A DNA stretch of 64,000 nucleotides from NCBI GenBank assembly GCA_001570385.1, contig BBYL01000042.1, positions 1 through 64,000 of the forward strand, read 5' to 3'. Positions within the stretch are counted from its first letter, which is position 1. Every line of letters starts with the position of its first letter. Position numbers and translations under genes: made by a program. A model generated the notes under the pieces. The model made no database searches and had not been told where the DNA came from. It saw only the letters and a list, made by a program, of their open reading frames with translations. The DNA is from Microtetraspora glauca. GTDB lineage: Bacteria; Actinomycetota; Actinomycetes; Streptosporangiales; Streptosporangiaceae. Positions 54,201 through 63,318 of the stretch are shown here, piece by piece.

Positions 54201-55772
54201 ATGACGATCACCGGCGCGTCCATCATCGCGGGCGAGCACATCTCTGGCGGTAACGGAACCACCGAGGCCACCAACCCGGCCACCGGGGAAAGCCTCCCGC
54301 CGCGGTTCACCTTCGTCACGTCGGCGGAGCTGAACCTCGCCGCGACCGCCGCCGAGGCCGCCTTCGACCTCTACCGGCGGACCGCTCCGGAGGAGCGCGC
54401 CGCGTTCCTGGAACTGATCGCCGCCAACCTCGACGAGCGCAAGTCCGAGATCGTGGCGCGCGCCCACCTGGAGACCGGACTGCCCATGGGGCGCCTCGAA
54501 GGTGAGCACGGCCGCACCACCGGCCAGTTGCGGCTCTTCGCGCGGGAACTGCGGCTCGGCGCGCACCAGGAGGTGCGGATCGACGAGGCCCAGCCGGAGC
54601 GCCCGTCCGGGCCCGCTCCCGATCTGCGTCAGCGACAGGTCCCCCTCGGCCCCGTCGCCGTTTTCGGTGCGAGCAACTTCCCGCTGGCGTTCTCGACAGC
54701 GGGCGGTGACACGGCCTCCGCGCTGGCCGCGGGCTGTCCCGTCATCGTGAAGGCGCACAACTCGCACGCCGGCACCGCCGAACTCGCCGGACAGGCCATA
54801 GCCCAGGCGGTTCGTGACAGCGGGCTGCCCGGCGGCGTCTTCTCGCTCATCTTCGGGCCCGGGGCGACCATCGGGCAGGAGCTGGCCGCCCATCCGGCCA
54901 TCAAGGCCATCGCCTTCACCGGATCGCAGGCGGCGGGGACCGCGCTGATGCGGACCGCGGCCGGTCGGCCGGAGCCGGTTCCCGTCTACGCCGAGATGTC
55001 CAGCATCAACCCGGTGATCGTCCTCCCCGGTGCCCTCGCCGCCGATTCAGAGGCGGTAGCGTCCGGTTTCACGGCGTCTCTCACCCTCGGCTCCGGGCAG
55101 TTCTGCACCAACCCGGGGCTGGTGTTCGTGCCCAAGGACAGTGAGCGGTTCACCGGCATCGTCGCGGACTCGCTATCCCGGGCTGTCGGTCAGACCATGC
55201 TCTCCTCGGGCATCCGCCAGGCGTACACGGACGGGCTCGGGCGGCTGGAGCGCGGCGGCGCCGAGCTCGTCGCCACAGGTGCCGACGGCCCCACCGAGAA
55301 CGCTCCGGCACCCGCGCTCTACCTCACCACGTCGGCGCACCTGCGCGCGACATCCGATCTCCAGGACGAGGTCTTCGGCGCCGCGGCGCTGCTCGTGGTC
55401 TACGACGACCTGAACGACCTCAAGACCACCCTCGAGGCGCTTCACGGACAGCTGACCATCACCGTCCACGCGACCGAGACGGACCACGAGCAGGTGCGCG
55501 CGATCCTGCCCATCCTGGAACGCAAGGCCGGGCGGCTCATCGTGAACGGCTGGCCGACCGGTGTAGAGGTCAATCACTCGGTGGTGCATGGCGGGCCTTT
55601 CCCCGCCACATCCGACGCCCGGACCACCTCCGTCGGGACACTCGCCATCCACCGGTTCCAGCGCCCGGTCAGCTATCAGGGCTTCCCTGACGGTCTGTTG
55701 CCCGAACCGGTCCGCGACGACAACCCCTGGCGCCTGCCGCGCCGCGTCAACGGTGAACCGCGGTTGCCGTAG
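54201..55772 (+). CDS. Aldehyde dehydrogenase, 2,5-dioxovalerate (2-oxoglutarate semialdehyde) dehydrogenase type
   Basis: A 523-residue aldehyde dehydrogenase of the longer KGSADH group. It has VFGASNFPLAFS at about 154-165, GDTASALAAGCPVIVKAH, catalytic Glu265 in YAEMSSINP and nucleophile Cys302 in GSGQFCTNPG. The C-terminal VNGWPTGVEV and the missing canonical LELGG motif also fit this group. It should oxidise 2-oxoglutarate semialdehyde to 2-oxoglutarate, the last step of Weimberg-type pentose or sugar-acid oxidation. ATG 54201 follows GAGGAGTG. It is the last gene of the rightward operon and ends 4 bp from the convergent corA gene. Confidence 0.88.
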   Translation: MTITGASIIAGEHISGGNGTTEATNPATGESLPPRFTFVTSAELNLAATAAEAAFDLYRRTAPEERAAFLELIAANLDERKSEIVARAHLETGLPMGRLEGEHGRTTGQLRLFARELRLGAHQEVRIDEAQPERPSGPAPDLRQRQVPLGPVAVFGASNFPLAFSTAGGDTASALAAGCPVIVKAHNSHAGTAELAGQAIAQAVRDSGLPGGVFSLIFGPGATIGQELAAHPAIKAIAFTGSQAAGTALMRTAAGRPEPVPVYAEMSSINPVIVLPGALAADSEAVASGFTASLTLGSGQFCTNPGLVFVPKDSERFTGIVADSLSRAVGQTMLSSGIRQAYTDGLGRLERGGAELVATGADGPTENAPAPALYLTTSAHLRATSDLQDEVFGAAALLVVYDDLNDLKTTLEALHGQLTITVHATETDHEQVRAILPILERKAGRLIVNGWPTGVEVNHSVVHGGPFPATSDARTTSVGTLAIHRFQRPVSYQGFPDGLLPEPVRDDNPWRLPRRVNGEPRLP

Positions 55773-55776
55773 ACCC

Positions 55777-56916
55777 CTACAGCCAGTCGCGGCGCTTGAA
55801 GACCAGGTAGAGGGTGCCGCAGACCAGGGCCATGAGGCTCACCGCGAACGGATAGCCGAACACCCAGTGCAGCTCCGGCATGTGGTCGAAGTTCATGCCG
55901 TAGATCGTGCCGACCAGCGTGGGCGCGAACAGGATCGCCGCCCACGCGGAGATCTTCTTCACCTCGTCGCCCTGGGCGATGCTGGCCGCGGTGAGCTTGG
56001 TCATCTCCTCGTTCTGGGCCTGGCTGACCAGGGTCGAGTTGACGATGAGGATGTCCTGGAGCATCTGCCGGAACCCGGCGACGCGCTCGGTGACCGTGAT
56101 GACGTGGTCGGCGACGTCGCGCAGGTAACGCTGGAGCTCCTCGTCCACGCCGTACTTGGGGGCGCCGGCGATGAAGCCGTCGAGCATGGCGACCAGCGGC
56201 GTGGTCGCCCGCTGGAACTCGATCACCTCGCGGGACAGCGCGTAGATGCGCCGGGGCGCCGCCGGGTCGCCGCCGAAGACCTGCACCTCGATCTCGTCGA
56301 TGTCGTTCTGCAGCCCCGCGACGACGGGCGCGTAGCCGTCCACCACCGCGTCGAGGATCGCGTACAGCACGGCCTGCGGCCCCTGCCTGAGCAGGTCGGG
56401 GTCGGACTCCATCCGGGCGCGCACCTTCGACAGGTCGGGCGCCTCGCTGTGCCGTACGGTGAGGACGAATCCGGGGCCGACGAAGACGTGCAGCTCGCCG
56501 AAGGCGACCTTCTCCGCCTTGTCGAGGTACTGCGCGGCGCGGAGCACGACGAAGAGCGTGTCGTCGTAGCGGTCCGCCTTCGGCCGCTGGTGGGCGACGA
56601 TGGCGTCCTCGATCGCGAGGGTGTGCAGCCCGAACTCCTCCGCGGCGGCGGTCAGCTCCTCCTCGCCCGGACGGTAGAGCCCTATCCAGGCCATCGCTCC
56701 GGGCCTGGACCGCAGCGAGGCGATCGCGTCGGCCAGCGACACCGGCGAGTCGACCCGCTTGCCGTCGACGTAGACGGCGTTGTCGACCACGCTGCCCCGC
56801 GCCGGCCACTCCGCGGTGGCGATCTCTCCCGACCGCGGATCCATGGAGTGCTCGGGGGCGGGCTCCCGCTTCGCCCGGACCAGTCCCCGCAAACCACGCA
56901 TTCGACGCTCAGCCAC
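55777..56916 (-). CDS. corA: CorA-family magnesium/cobalt transporter
   Basis: A 379-residue channel protein. The large N-terminal cytoplasmic domain includes AWIGLYRPGEEEL, and a long central helix leads to two C-terminal membrane helices. The first helix ends in the selectivity motif YGMNF, and the periplasmic loop has MPEL. The C-terminus is Lys/Arg-rich (FKRRDWL), as expected. GTG 56916 is a reasonable start; ATG 56901 and GTG 56940 are alternatives and no start has a clear ribosome site. Confidence 0.92.
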   Translation of the reverse strand: MAERRMRGLRGLVRAKREPAPEHSMDPRSGEIATAEWPARGSVVDNAVYVDGKRVDSPVSLADAIASLRSRPGAMAWIGLYRPGEEELTAAAEEFGLHTLAIEDAIVAHQRPKADRYDDTLFVVLRAAQYLDKAEKVAFGELHVFVGPGFVLTVRHSEAPDLSKVRARMESDPDLLRQGPQAVLYAILDAVVDGYAPVVAGLQNDIDEIEVQVFGGDPAAPRRIYALSREVIEFQRATTPLVAMLDGFIAGAPKYGVDEELQRYLRDVADHVITVTERVAGFRQMLQDILIVNSTLVSQAQNEEMTKLTAASIAQGDEVKKISAWAAILFAPTLVGTIYGMNFDHMPELHWVFGYPFAVSLMALVCGTLYLVFKRRDWL

Positions 56917-56986
56917 ACATAGACCGTAGAACCTTTTCACAGCGCCCCGCCCCGGATCGCCCGCGCCCGGATCGCGCTTACGCCGC

Positions 56987-57760
56987 GTGGATCTCCCTGG
57001 CTTTACGCTGTCTCCCGGAGGTGGCCCCCTGAAAGCACTCTGGAACCAGCTGATCGCGACGCAGGACGCACCGCCGATGTGGCTGATCGCCCTCGCCGGG
57101 TTCGCGGCGCTCGCCGTCGTCTCCTATCCCCCCTCATGGCATGTGTCGCGCGGCCTGATCACCATCGCGCACGAGGGCGGGCACGCGCTCGCGGCCGTGC
57201 TGACCAGGCGCAGGCTCCATGGCATCCGGCTGCACTCCGACACCTCGGGAGTGACGCTGACCAGGGGCAACCCGCGCGGCCTCGGCATGATCGTCACGGC
57301 GGGCGCCGGTTACGTCGCCCCGTCGCTGCTGGGGTTCGGCGCGGCCTGGCTCACCGCGGCCGGATACATCACGCTCCTGCTCTGGGGCGTGCTCGCGCTG
57401 CTCGCCTGCATGCTCCTGATGATCAGGAACGCGTTCGGGGTGATCTCGCTGCTCGCCACGGGCGGGGCCGTCTTCGCGGTCTCGTGGTTCACCGAGCCGA
57501 AGGTCCAGGCGGTCGTCGCGTACGCCGCGGTCTGGTTCCTCCTGCTGGGCGGCGTGCGGCCGATCGTCGAGCTGCAGCGCAAACGGCGGCGGGGGCGTGC
57601 GCCCGACTCCGACGCCGACCAGCTGGCCAGGCTGACCCGGATCCCGGGCACGTTCTGGGTCGCGCTCTTCCTGCTCGTGTCCGTCGCCGCGCTGGCGGCC
57701 GGAGGCTGGCTGCTCGTCGATCTCCCCGCCGTCCTGCCCGCGGCCTTCGGCTCCGGTTGA
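56987..57760 (+). CDS. Membrane zinc-metalloprotease-like protein (M50-type HEGGH)
   Basis: A 257-residue membrane protein with about five to six hydrophobic helices. HEGGHALAAVL (His62, His66) lies at the start of the second helix, like the HExxH motif of M50 site-2-type proteases and related inactive family members. A second metal ligand is not obvious. GTG 56987 has no ribosome site, while an in-frame CTG at 57029 has GGAGG seven bases upstream and would give 243 residues. It lies 59 bp before the SMC-type triad on the same strand; whether it belongs to it is unknown. Confidence 0.75.
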   Translation: MDLPGFTLSPGGGPLKALWNQLIATQDAPPMWLIALAGFAALAVVSYPPSWHVSRGLITIAHEGGHALAAVLTRRRLHGIRLHSDTSGVTLTRGNPRGLGMIVTAGAGYVAPSLLGFGAAWLTAAGYITLLLWGVLALLACMLLMIRNAFGVISLLATGGAVFAVSWFTEPKVQAVVAYAAVWFLLLGGVRPIVELQRKRRRGRAPDSDADQLARLTRIPGTFWVALFLLVSVAALAAGGWLLVDLPAVLPAAFGSG

Positions 57761-57819
57761 ACCCCCGACCGGGCGGATCATGGCCGGGATTGTCGCCGGC
57801 AAGCCGTACGGTATAGCGC

Positions 57820-59073
57820 GTGCCTCAGCAGACCTCACGGGAGAGACGACCCGCGTCGCCGCGCGACCAGCGGGCGTTGCCCGAGACACTGGACGCCGCG
57901 CTCACCGATGAGGCCGTGCTCGCGACATACCGGCGGATGTTCGCCGCGCTCGCCCGCGACAGCGGCGCCGTCGTGGACGACCCCGCGCTGGTCGACATCG
58001 CCGAGACGCTGTTCGACGCGTTCGCCGAGGCCGGTGAGGAATGGCTCACGCACGAGCAGATGCGGTACGCCTGCCGCGCCCACCCCACCGACCGGTTCGA
58101 GAACCGGCTGCGCGTGCTGAGAGGTCTCGGCGCGATCCGCGAGGTCTTCCCCAAGCCCAACCAGCTCCGATACCGGGCGTCGTTCACCAGCGTCGTGGGG
58201 CTGATGTTCATCCGGCGGATGATGGACGACGGCGGCCAGTCCGAGATGCACCGGCTGCTCGCCCTCGAGGATCTCAACGTCGCCGACCCGCGCACCACCA
58301 TGGAGGAGGCCCGCCAGTCGGCGGGGAACCTGGCCCGCGCCTTCCGGCTGTGGGCCCTCGAACTGATCACCCTGACCAACGGGACGATCGAGGAGCTGCG
58401 CGAGCAGGCGCCCAAGCTCTGGGGCACCGAGGAGATCGCGCGGCGCGCGCAGAGCCTGCACGGCACGATCCTGCGCCGGTGGCCCGCCCTCGACCGCACC
58501 TGCACCGAGCTGCGTGCCGCGATCTACGCCTACAGCGACGCCTCGCGCCGCGCCGCCGGGCGGCTCGCCGACTCCGCGGGGACGACCCGCAACCTGACGC
58601 TGCTGCCCGCCGAGACGTGGCGCACCTTCGCCCAGACCGCGCCGAAGGAGCGGCTGGCGGCCGTGCTCGACGGGTTCGTGTTCGACGCGCCCGCGCCGTG
58701 GCACGACCCCGCCGCCATCGCCACGGCGGTGGATGAGGCCCCGCGCCCGGCTCCGGTCAGGCCCGCTCCCCCGCGCTCGCCGCTTCCGGACTCCGGCCCG
58801 GTGGAGTCGGCGGGCGACGGCGTGGCCGGCCTCGACCGGCTCGCCGCGGTGGCGGAGTCCGCGCTCGCCGGCCGTACTGCGGTGCCGCTGGAGGAGGTGC
58901 TGACCGGCGACTGGGCCTCCATGCGCCGCGTGCTCGCCGACCTGGCGTCCGCGGACCTGCGCCCGGAGCTGCCCTACCGGCTGCGCTGGTCCGACGGCCT
59001 ACGCGCCGATCCCGCCGGCCATCCGAGCTGGTCGTCCGACGGCACGCTCGAAAGGGTGACGACCGATGGCTGA
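57820..59073 (+). CDS. MukF/JetA-like kleisin-type protein of an SMC complex
   Basis: A 417-residue helical protein. It has an N-terminal winged-helix-like region (about 30-115, ending in RLRVLRGLGAIREVF) and a long helical middle (about 120-290). An Ala/Pro-rich linker (about 305-330) leads to a C-terminal small winged-helix-like domain. This order resembles MukF, MksF and JetA, the kleisins of MukBEF-type condensins and Wadjet. The assignment rests on architecture and on the gene order kleisin, winged-helix protein, SMC. Its stop overlaps the next gene by 8 bp. GTG 57820 is the apparent start. Confidence 0.65.
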   Translation: MPQQTSRERRPASPRDQRALPETLDAALTDEAVLATYRRMFAALARDSGAVVDDPALVDIAETLFDAFAEAGEEWLTHEQMRYACRAHPTDRFENRLRVLRGLGAIREVFPKPNQLRYRASFTSVVGLMFIRRMMDDGGQSEMHRLLALEDLNVADPRTTMEEARQSAGNLARAFRLWALELITLTNGTIEELREQAPKLWGTEEIARRAQSLHGTILRRWPALDRTCTELRAAIYAYSDASRRAAGRLADSAGTTRNLTLLPAETWRTFAQTAPKERLAAVLDGFVFDAPAPWHDPAAIATAVDEAPRPAPVRPAPPRSPLPDSGPVESAGDGVAGLDRLAAVAESALAGRTAVPLEEVLTGDWASMRRVLADLASADLRPELPYRLRWSDGLRADPAGHPSWSSDGTLERVTTDG

Positions 59074-60337
59074 GCCCGAGCCCACCGCCGCGCCGGAACA
59101 CGCGCGGGCCCGCGCGCACGGGCCGCTCGCGCTGCGGCTCGCCGAGCCCGCGCCTCCCGGCTTCCTACGGCTCTCCCACGGCGACGAGACCGTGGTCGCG
59201 CTGCCCGCCTGGCCGGACGGCGCGACCCCGTCGGTCCTCGACGAGTACGGCGTGGCCCCCGTCCCGGTGGAACGCTCCGGAGAGACGCGGCGCGTGCTCG
59301 CGGCGTGCCTGCGGGTGTGCTGGACGGACCTGTCCGCCGAGCCGTGGCCCGGCGTGCCCGCCGAGATCTCCGACGTGCTGGCCTGCTATCGCGCGCTGAC
59401 CGGGCGGGGCGACGACATGACGCGCAGCTGGGCGCTGGGCGCGCTGCGCCGTCTGGCCGACACCGGCTGGATCCTCAGGTCCGGCGACGTCGTACGGCTC
59501 GGCCCGCGGTGCGCCACCTGGCCGCAGGAGTCGCACGCCGTCCTGCGCGAGCTGGTGCGCCGCCTGCCCGGCCCGCACCCTGCGGACCGCCGTCCGGACG
59601 GCCACCCGGACGGCCCGGCGGGCGCCCCGGCGACGCTTCCCCTGCAGGAGTCCGGGCCGGGCGAGCCGGCGGGCGACCGGCCACCCGGCGCCGCGCGCGA
59701 CGAGACGAGCCCGGATCTCGACGGGCTGCTCTCCGCCTACGACGAGCGCCGCCGCGCCGAGCTCGTGGCGGCCTTCATGGCGGTCGAGCACGCGGCCGAG
59801 CCGGTCCACGAGGCGAGGTTCGCCGCCCTGCGGGATCCGGCGCTGCGCCGTACGCTCGCGGAGATGCTGGCGCGGCGCGGCCGGACCCTGATCCAGCGCC
59901 GCGACACGTGGACCTCCGGTTACGACGACACCGTGGCCGCCCGGCTCACGGGCGGGCCCGGCGGGAAGGCCGGGCTGGCGGAGGGCGAGCGTGCGGTCCT
60001 CACGCTGGTGCTGGTCCACTCGGTCGCCATTCCCCGGGCCGACGGGCTGCTGCCGGAGGACACCTGGCTCTCGCCGTACCCCGTGGCGGTGGAGGAGCTG
60101 CGCCGCCGCACCCTGCTGCCGATCGGTGAGCTGGAGTCGGCGCTGCGGGCGCTGCGCCAGGCGGGCCTGCTGACCCAGGTCAAGGCCGTCTCGGAGGAGG
60201 CGCCCGGCGGGTACGTGCCCGGCCCGCAGTTCCACCGGCTCACGGCGGCGGCCCGCCGCCGCCTCCAGGAGGAGCTGATCCTGGCGGCCGGACCGCAGAC
60301 GCCGCTCGCCGCCGCGATCAGAGCGCGGCGGGCGTGA
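59066..60337 (+). CDS. MukE/JetB-like tandem winged-helix protein of an SMC complex
   Basis: A 423-residue protein with two winged-helix-like regions. One is at about 105-170 (MTRSWALGALRRLADTGWIL) and one near the C-terminus at about 340-400 (LPIGELESALRALRQAGLLT), joined by a Pro/Gly-rich linker. MukE/JetB proteins are built from tandem winged helices that bind the kleisin, but they are usually shorter (about 200-240 aa), so this is an enlarged version or a different family. It overlaps the preceding gene by 8 bp and precedes the SMC ATPase by 34 bp. Confidence 0.6.
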   Translation: MAEPEPTAAPEHARARAHGPLALRLAEPAPPGFLRLSHGDETVVALPAWPDGATPSVLDEYGVAPVPVERSGETRRVLAACLRVCWTDLSAEPWPGVPAEISDVLACYRALTGRGDDMTRSWALGALRRLADTGWILRSGDVVRLGPRCATWPQESHAVLRELVRRLPGPHPADRRPDGHPDGPAGAPATLPLQESGPGEPAGDRPPGAARDETSPDLDGLLSAYDERRRAELVAAFMAVEHAAEPVHEARFAALRDPALRRTLAEMLARRGRTLIQRRDTWTSGYDDTVAARLTGGPGGKAGLAEGERAVLTLVLVHSVAIPRADGLLPEDTWLSPYPVAVEELRRRTLLPIGELESALRALRQAGLLTQVKAVSEEAPGGYVPGPQFHRLTAAARRRLQEELILAAGPQTPLAAAIRARRA

Positions 60338-60371
60338 CGGGGAAACACGAGCGAGGAAAGGAAGCAGCGGC

Positions 60372-63296
60372 TTGACGCAGACCGAGAACGTCGTCGGAGA
60401 CCGGGTGCTGGTCGCCGTGCAGGCGATCAACATCTCCCGGCTGTCGACGCATCCGGTGCCGACCGTGCCGGGGACGCTGATCGTGGTCGCGGGTGCGGGT
60501 CCGAAGGACTCCAACGGCGCGGGCAAGTCGTCGTTCATCGCGGCGATCACCGCGCTGCTCGGCGACGAGCAGTGGCGGTTCGCGTCCGGGGCGAAGGCCG
60601 TCTCCGAGCTGCTGTTCAACGCCGAGCTGGCCGCGCACGGCGACCAGCAGTGGGCCAGCGCCGACCACGGCTACATCATCGGCGTGTTCGACGTGCCGTC
60701 GGCCGGCCTGCCGATGACGGTGTGGCTGCGGGTCAACCGCGAGGCGCCCTACCTGGAGATCAGGTGGACCGAGGGCGTGCGCCTGGCCGCCGGCGCGTCG
60801 GAGGCCGACCGGGTCACCCGGTCCCACGAGGTGTGGGCCCAGCTCCCGCGCAGCGCCGGCCGCCGTGACGTCGTGGCCCGCGACCTCACCCGGGTCCTGT
60901 ACGGCGACCGCGTCCGGTGCGTCTCGTTCCTGTCCACGTCGGTCCGGAGCAAGGTCGCCACGAACCTGCTCTCCCAGCCGCTCAACGAGATCTCCCCCGA
61001 GCGGATCTTCGAGGCGATCGCGGCGCTCACCGGCCTCGACGCCGAGCTCGACCAGGAGCGGGAGGCCAGGCGCGACGAGCACGCCAAGCGGGTCAGGGCG
61101 GCGGAGGCGTCCGACCGGCTGCGCGAGTTCGAGTCCGAGTCCGAGTCGCTGCTCGCCGCCTTCGACCGGCGCGACCAGGCGCGCGTCCAGCTCGCGAGCG
61201 CGCTGCGCTGCTGGCGCGGCCGGTTGGCCCGGCGGTTCGCGGACGCCGCGGATCGGGACGAGCGGCTCGACGCCGAGCTCGCCGTCAGCCGGGACGCCGC
61301 CGAGGCGGCGTCGGACGCCATCGCCGCGCTGCGCGAGGAGATCGCCACGCTGAAGGACGACTCGCTCGACCGGGCTCTGGCCTCGGCGCGGCGCGAGCTG
61401 GCCCAGATCCAGGCACGGGCGGCCAAGCTGGAGGCCGACCGGGCGGTGGCCCAGAGCACGGCCGACGGGCTCAGGTCCCAGATGCCCGCGCTGGAGGAGT
61501 CGCGGCGGCAGGCCGACGGGCGGGACGTCGCCGCCGCCGAACGGGAGACGGCCGCGGCGCGGCGCCGGGTCGACGAGGCGCTCAAGGCGCTGGGCGTCGC
61601 CGACCGCGAGGCCGAGACGGCGCGGGCGGCTCTCGACGACGCGGAGAACGGACCCGCGGCCGCGCAGCTCGCCGCACTGGCCGGGCGCGGCGTCGCCGCC
61701 GCCAGCCTGCTCGACGCGATCGACGCCGCCGAGCAGGCGCGGGACGCGTCCACCGGCGGCCCCGCGGCCGGGCTTCTCGCGAGCAGGTCATGGCCGCACG
61801 AGCACGCCGTGATCGTGGACGGCGCCGACCTGGCCGCCGCGGCCCACGCTCTGGCCGAGCTGCCCGGTTCCGTGCTGGTCAGCTCCACGGGCGTCACGGT
61901 CGTCGGCGCCTTCGAGAGCGCGGTGACCGGGCGTGAGGCCCGCGTCAAGGCCGCCGAGCAGCGGCTGCATCGCGCCCGTGACGCCCAGGACCGGGCCGCC
62001 GCCGCGGTACGGCAGGCGGAGGCCGAGATGGACGAGGCCGCCCGGCGGGCCGAGGGCGCCCGGGCGGCGGTGCGCCTGGACGACGTCCGCGACCGCCTTT
62101 CGACGCAGCGGGAGCTGCTGGCCGGGCTGCACGCCGCGGCCGGTGAGCTCGCCCCCACGCTCGACGCCGCCGAGGAGAGCGTGAGCGCCCTCGACTTCAG
62201 GGCGCGCACCCGCGACATGGAGATCGAGCGGTTGGAGGGCCGCCGGGCGCGGTTCGAGGCGGATCGCGCCCGGGCCCGGGAGCAGGCCGACCGGACGGCC
62301 GCCGAGCGGCGGGCGCTCGACATCGAGGGGCTGACCGCGGAGTGGGGCGGCCCGGTCGAGGAGGCGCGCGACTGGCTCGCGGCGGAGGAGTCGCTGACCG
62401 CCGACGAGTGGTGGCGCGGCGCCGAGCGGCATCTCGACGCGGCCCTGCGCGGCGGCTTCGGCGACTCCGCGGAGACGGGCGACGAGATGCCCGAGGAGCT
62501 GGCCTTCCTGGTCAAGGAGCGGCGCGGCGGCCGGACCGCCGAGGAGCTGGCCACGTTCCCGGCGGTGTGCGCCGCACTCGGTTCGTATCTCCGGGGCCAG
62601 GAGGAGTACGAACGGCACCGTCGCCGGCAGATCGAGACCCAGCTCTCCTCGCGCAGGCGTGACCTGGAGACGGCGACCCGCGGAGCGGAGGACGCGGCCC
62701 AGTCCACCGCCGTGCACCGTGCGGCGCTCACCGAGGCGATCAGGGCCCGCCTGGCCCGGGTCGCCGAGGAGTTCGAGAAGCTCGACGTGGGTTACGGCGG
62801 CTACGGCGCGACGTTGGACTTCCCCGTGCCCGCCGCCCCCGCCGATCCCGAGCAGCGCTGGTCGTGGCGGGTGGTGCCCAAGTGGCGGCGGGGCGACGGT
62901 CAGGGGTTCGTGCCCTACAACCGGCGGGCCAACACGGCGCTCATGGACGAGAAGGCGGTCAAGCTCGTCTGCGCCGCCGCGATCGCCTCCTCCGGCGGGG
63001 GCCACCTGACGCTGGTCCTCGACGAGCTCGGCCGCAACCTCGGCAAGGAGCACCGCAGGGAGGCCGTCGCGCTGTTCCGCAGGATCGGCGAGATGCACGG
63101 CATCACGGTCATCGGCGCCCTGCAGGACGACATGGAGCCCTACGCCATCGACGCCTGCGGCCAGTACGTGAAGCTGCGCCGCTCGTCGGACGCCATGCCG
63201 TACAACGAGCCGCCGATCATCGTGGGGCACGACCGGCACGCCGAGCGGGTGCGCATGCTCGCGGACTGGGTCACCCGCCCGCGAGCCGCGTCGTAG
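60372..63296 (+). CDS. SMC-like ATPase (MukB/JetC-type)
   Basis: A 974-residue SMC-like ATPase. Walker A is NGAGKSS (Lys52). A coiled coil runs from about 210 to 430. A globular hinge-like segment (about 430-530) contains AVIVDGADLAAAAHAL. A second coiled coil (about 530-760) leads to a C-terminal head half with Walker B LTLVLDEL (Asp884, Glu885). No canonical LSGGE signature is seen; SSGGG stands only a few residues before Walker B. This split-head architecture with a small hinge resembles MukB, MksB and JetC. TTG 60372 follows GGAAG by 8 bp. It probably loads on DNA with the two upstream products and extrudes or traps loops. It converges on the permease gene. Confidence 0.82.
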   Translation: MTQTENVVGDRVLVAVQAINISRLSTHPVPTVPGTLIVVAGAGPKDSNGAGKSSFIAAITALLGDEQWRFASGAKAVSELLFNAELAAHGDQQWASADHGYIIGVFDVPSAGLPMTVWLRVNREAPYLEIRWTEGVRLAAGASEADRVTRSHEVWAQLPRSAGRRDVVARDLTRVLYGDRVRCVSFLSTSVRSKVATNLLSQPLNEISPERIFEAIAALTGLDAELDQEREARRDEHAKRVRAAEASDRLREFESESESLLAAFDRRDQARVQLASALRCWRGRLARRFADAADRDERLDAELAVSRDAAEAASDAIAALREEIATLKDDSLDRALASARRELAQIQARAAKLEADRAVAQSTADGLRSQMPALEESRRQADGRDVAAAERETAAARRRVDEALKALGVADREAETARAALDDAENGPAAAQLAALAGRGVAAASLLDAIDAAEQARDASTGGPAAGLLASRSWPHEHAVIVDGADLAAAAHALAELPGSVLVSSTGVTVVGAFESAVTGREARVKAAEQRLHRARDAQDRAAAAVRQAEAEMDEAARRAEGARAAVRLDDVRDRLSTQRELLAGLHAAAGELAPTLDAAEESVSALDFRARTRDMEIERLEGRRARFEADRARAREQADRTAAERRALDIEGLTAEWGGPVEEARDWLAAEESLTADEWWRGAERHLDAALRGGFGDSAETGDEMPEELAFLVKERRGGRTAEELATFPAVCAALGSYLRGQEEYERHRRRQIETQLSSRRRDLETATRGAEDAAQSTAVHRAALTEAIRARLARVAEEFEKLDVGYGGYGATLDFPVPAAPADPEQRWSWRVVPKWRRGDGQGFVPYNRRANTALMDEKAVKLVCAAAIASSGGGHLTLVLDELGRNLGKEHRREAVALFRRIGEMHGITVIGALQDDMEPYAIDACGQYVKLRRSSDAMPYNEPPIIVGHDRHAERVRMLADWVTRPRAAS

Positions 63297-63318
63297 CCAC
63301 GTCGCCGGAACGAGGCCG

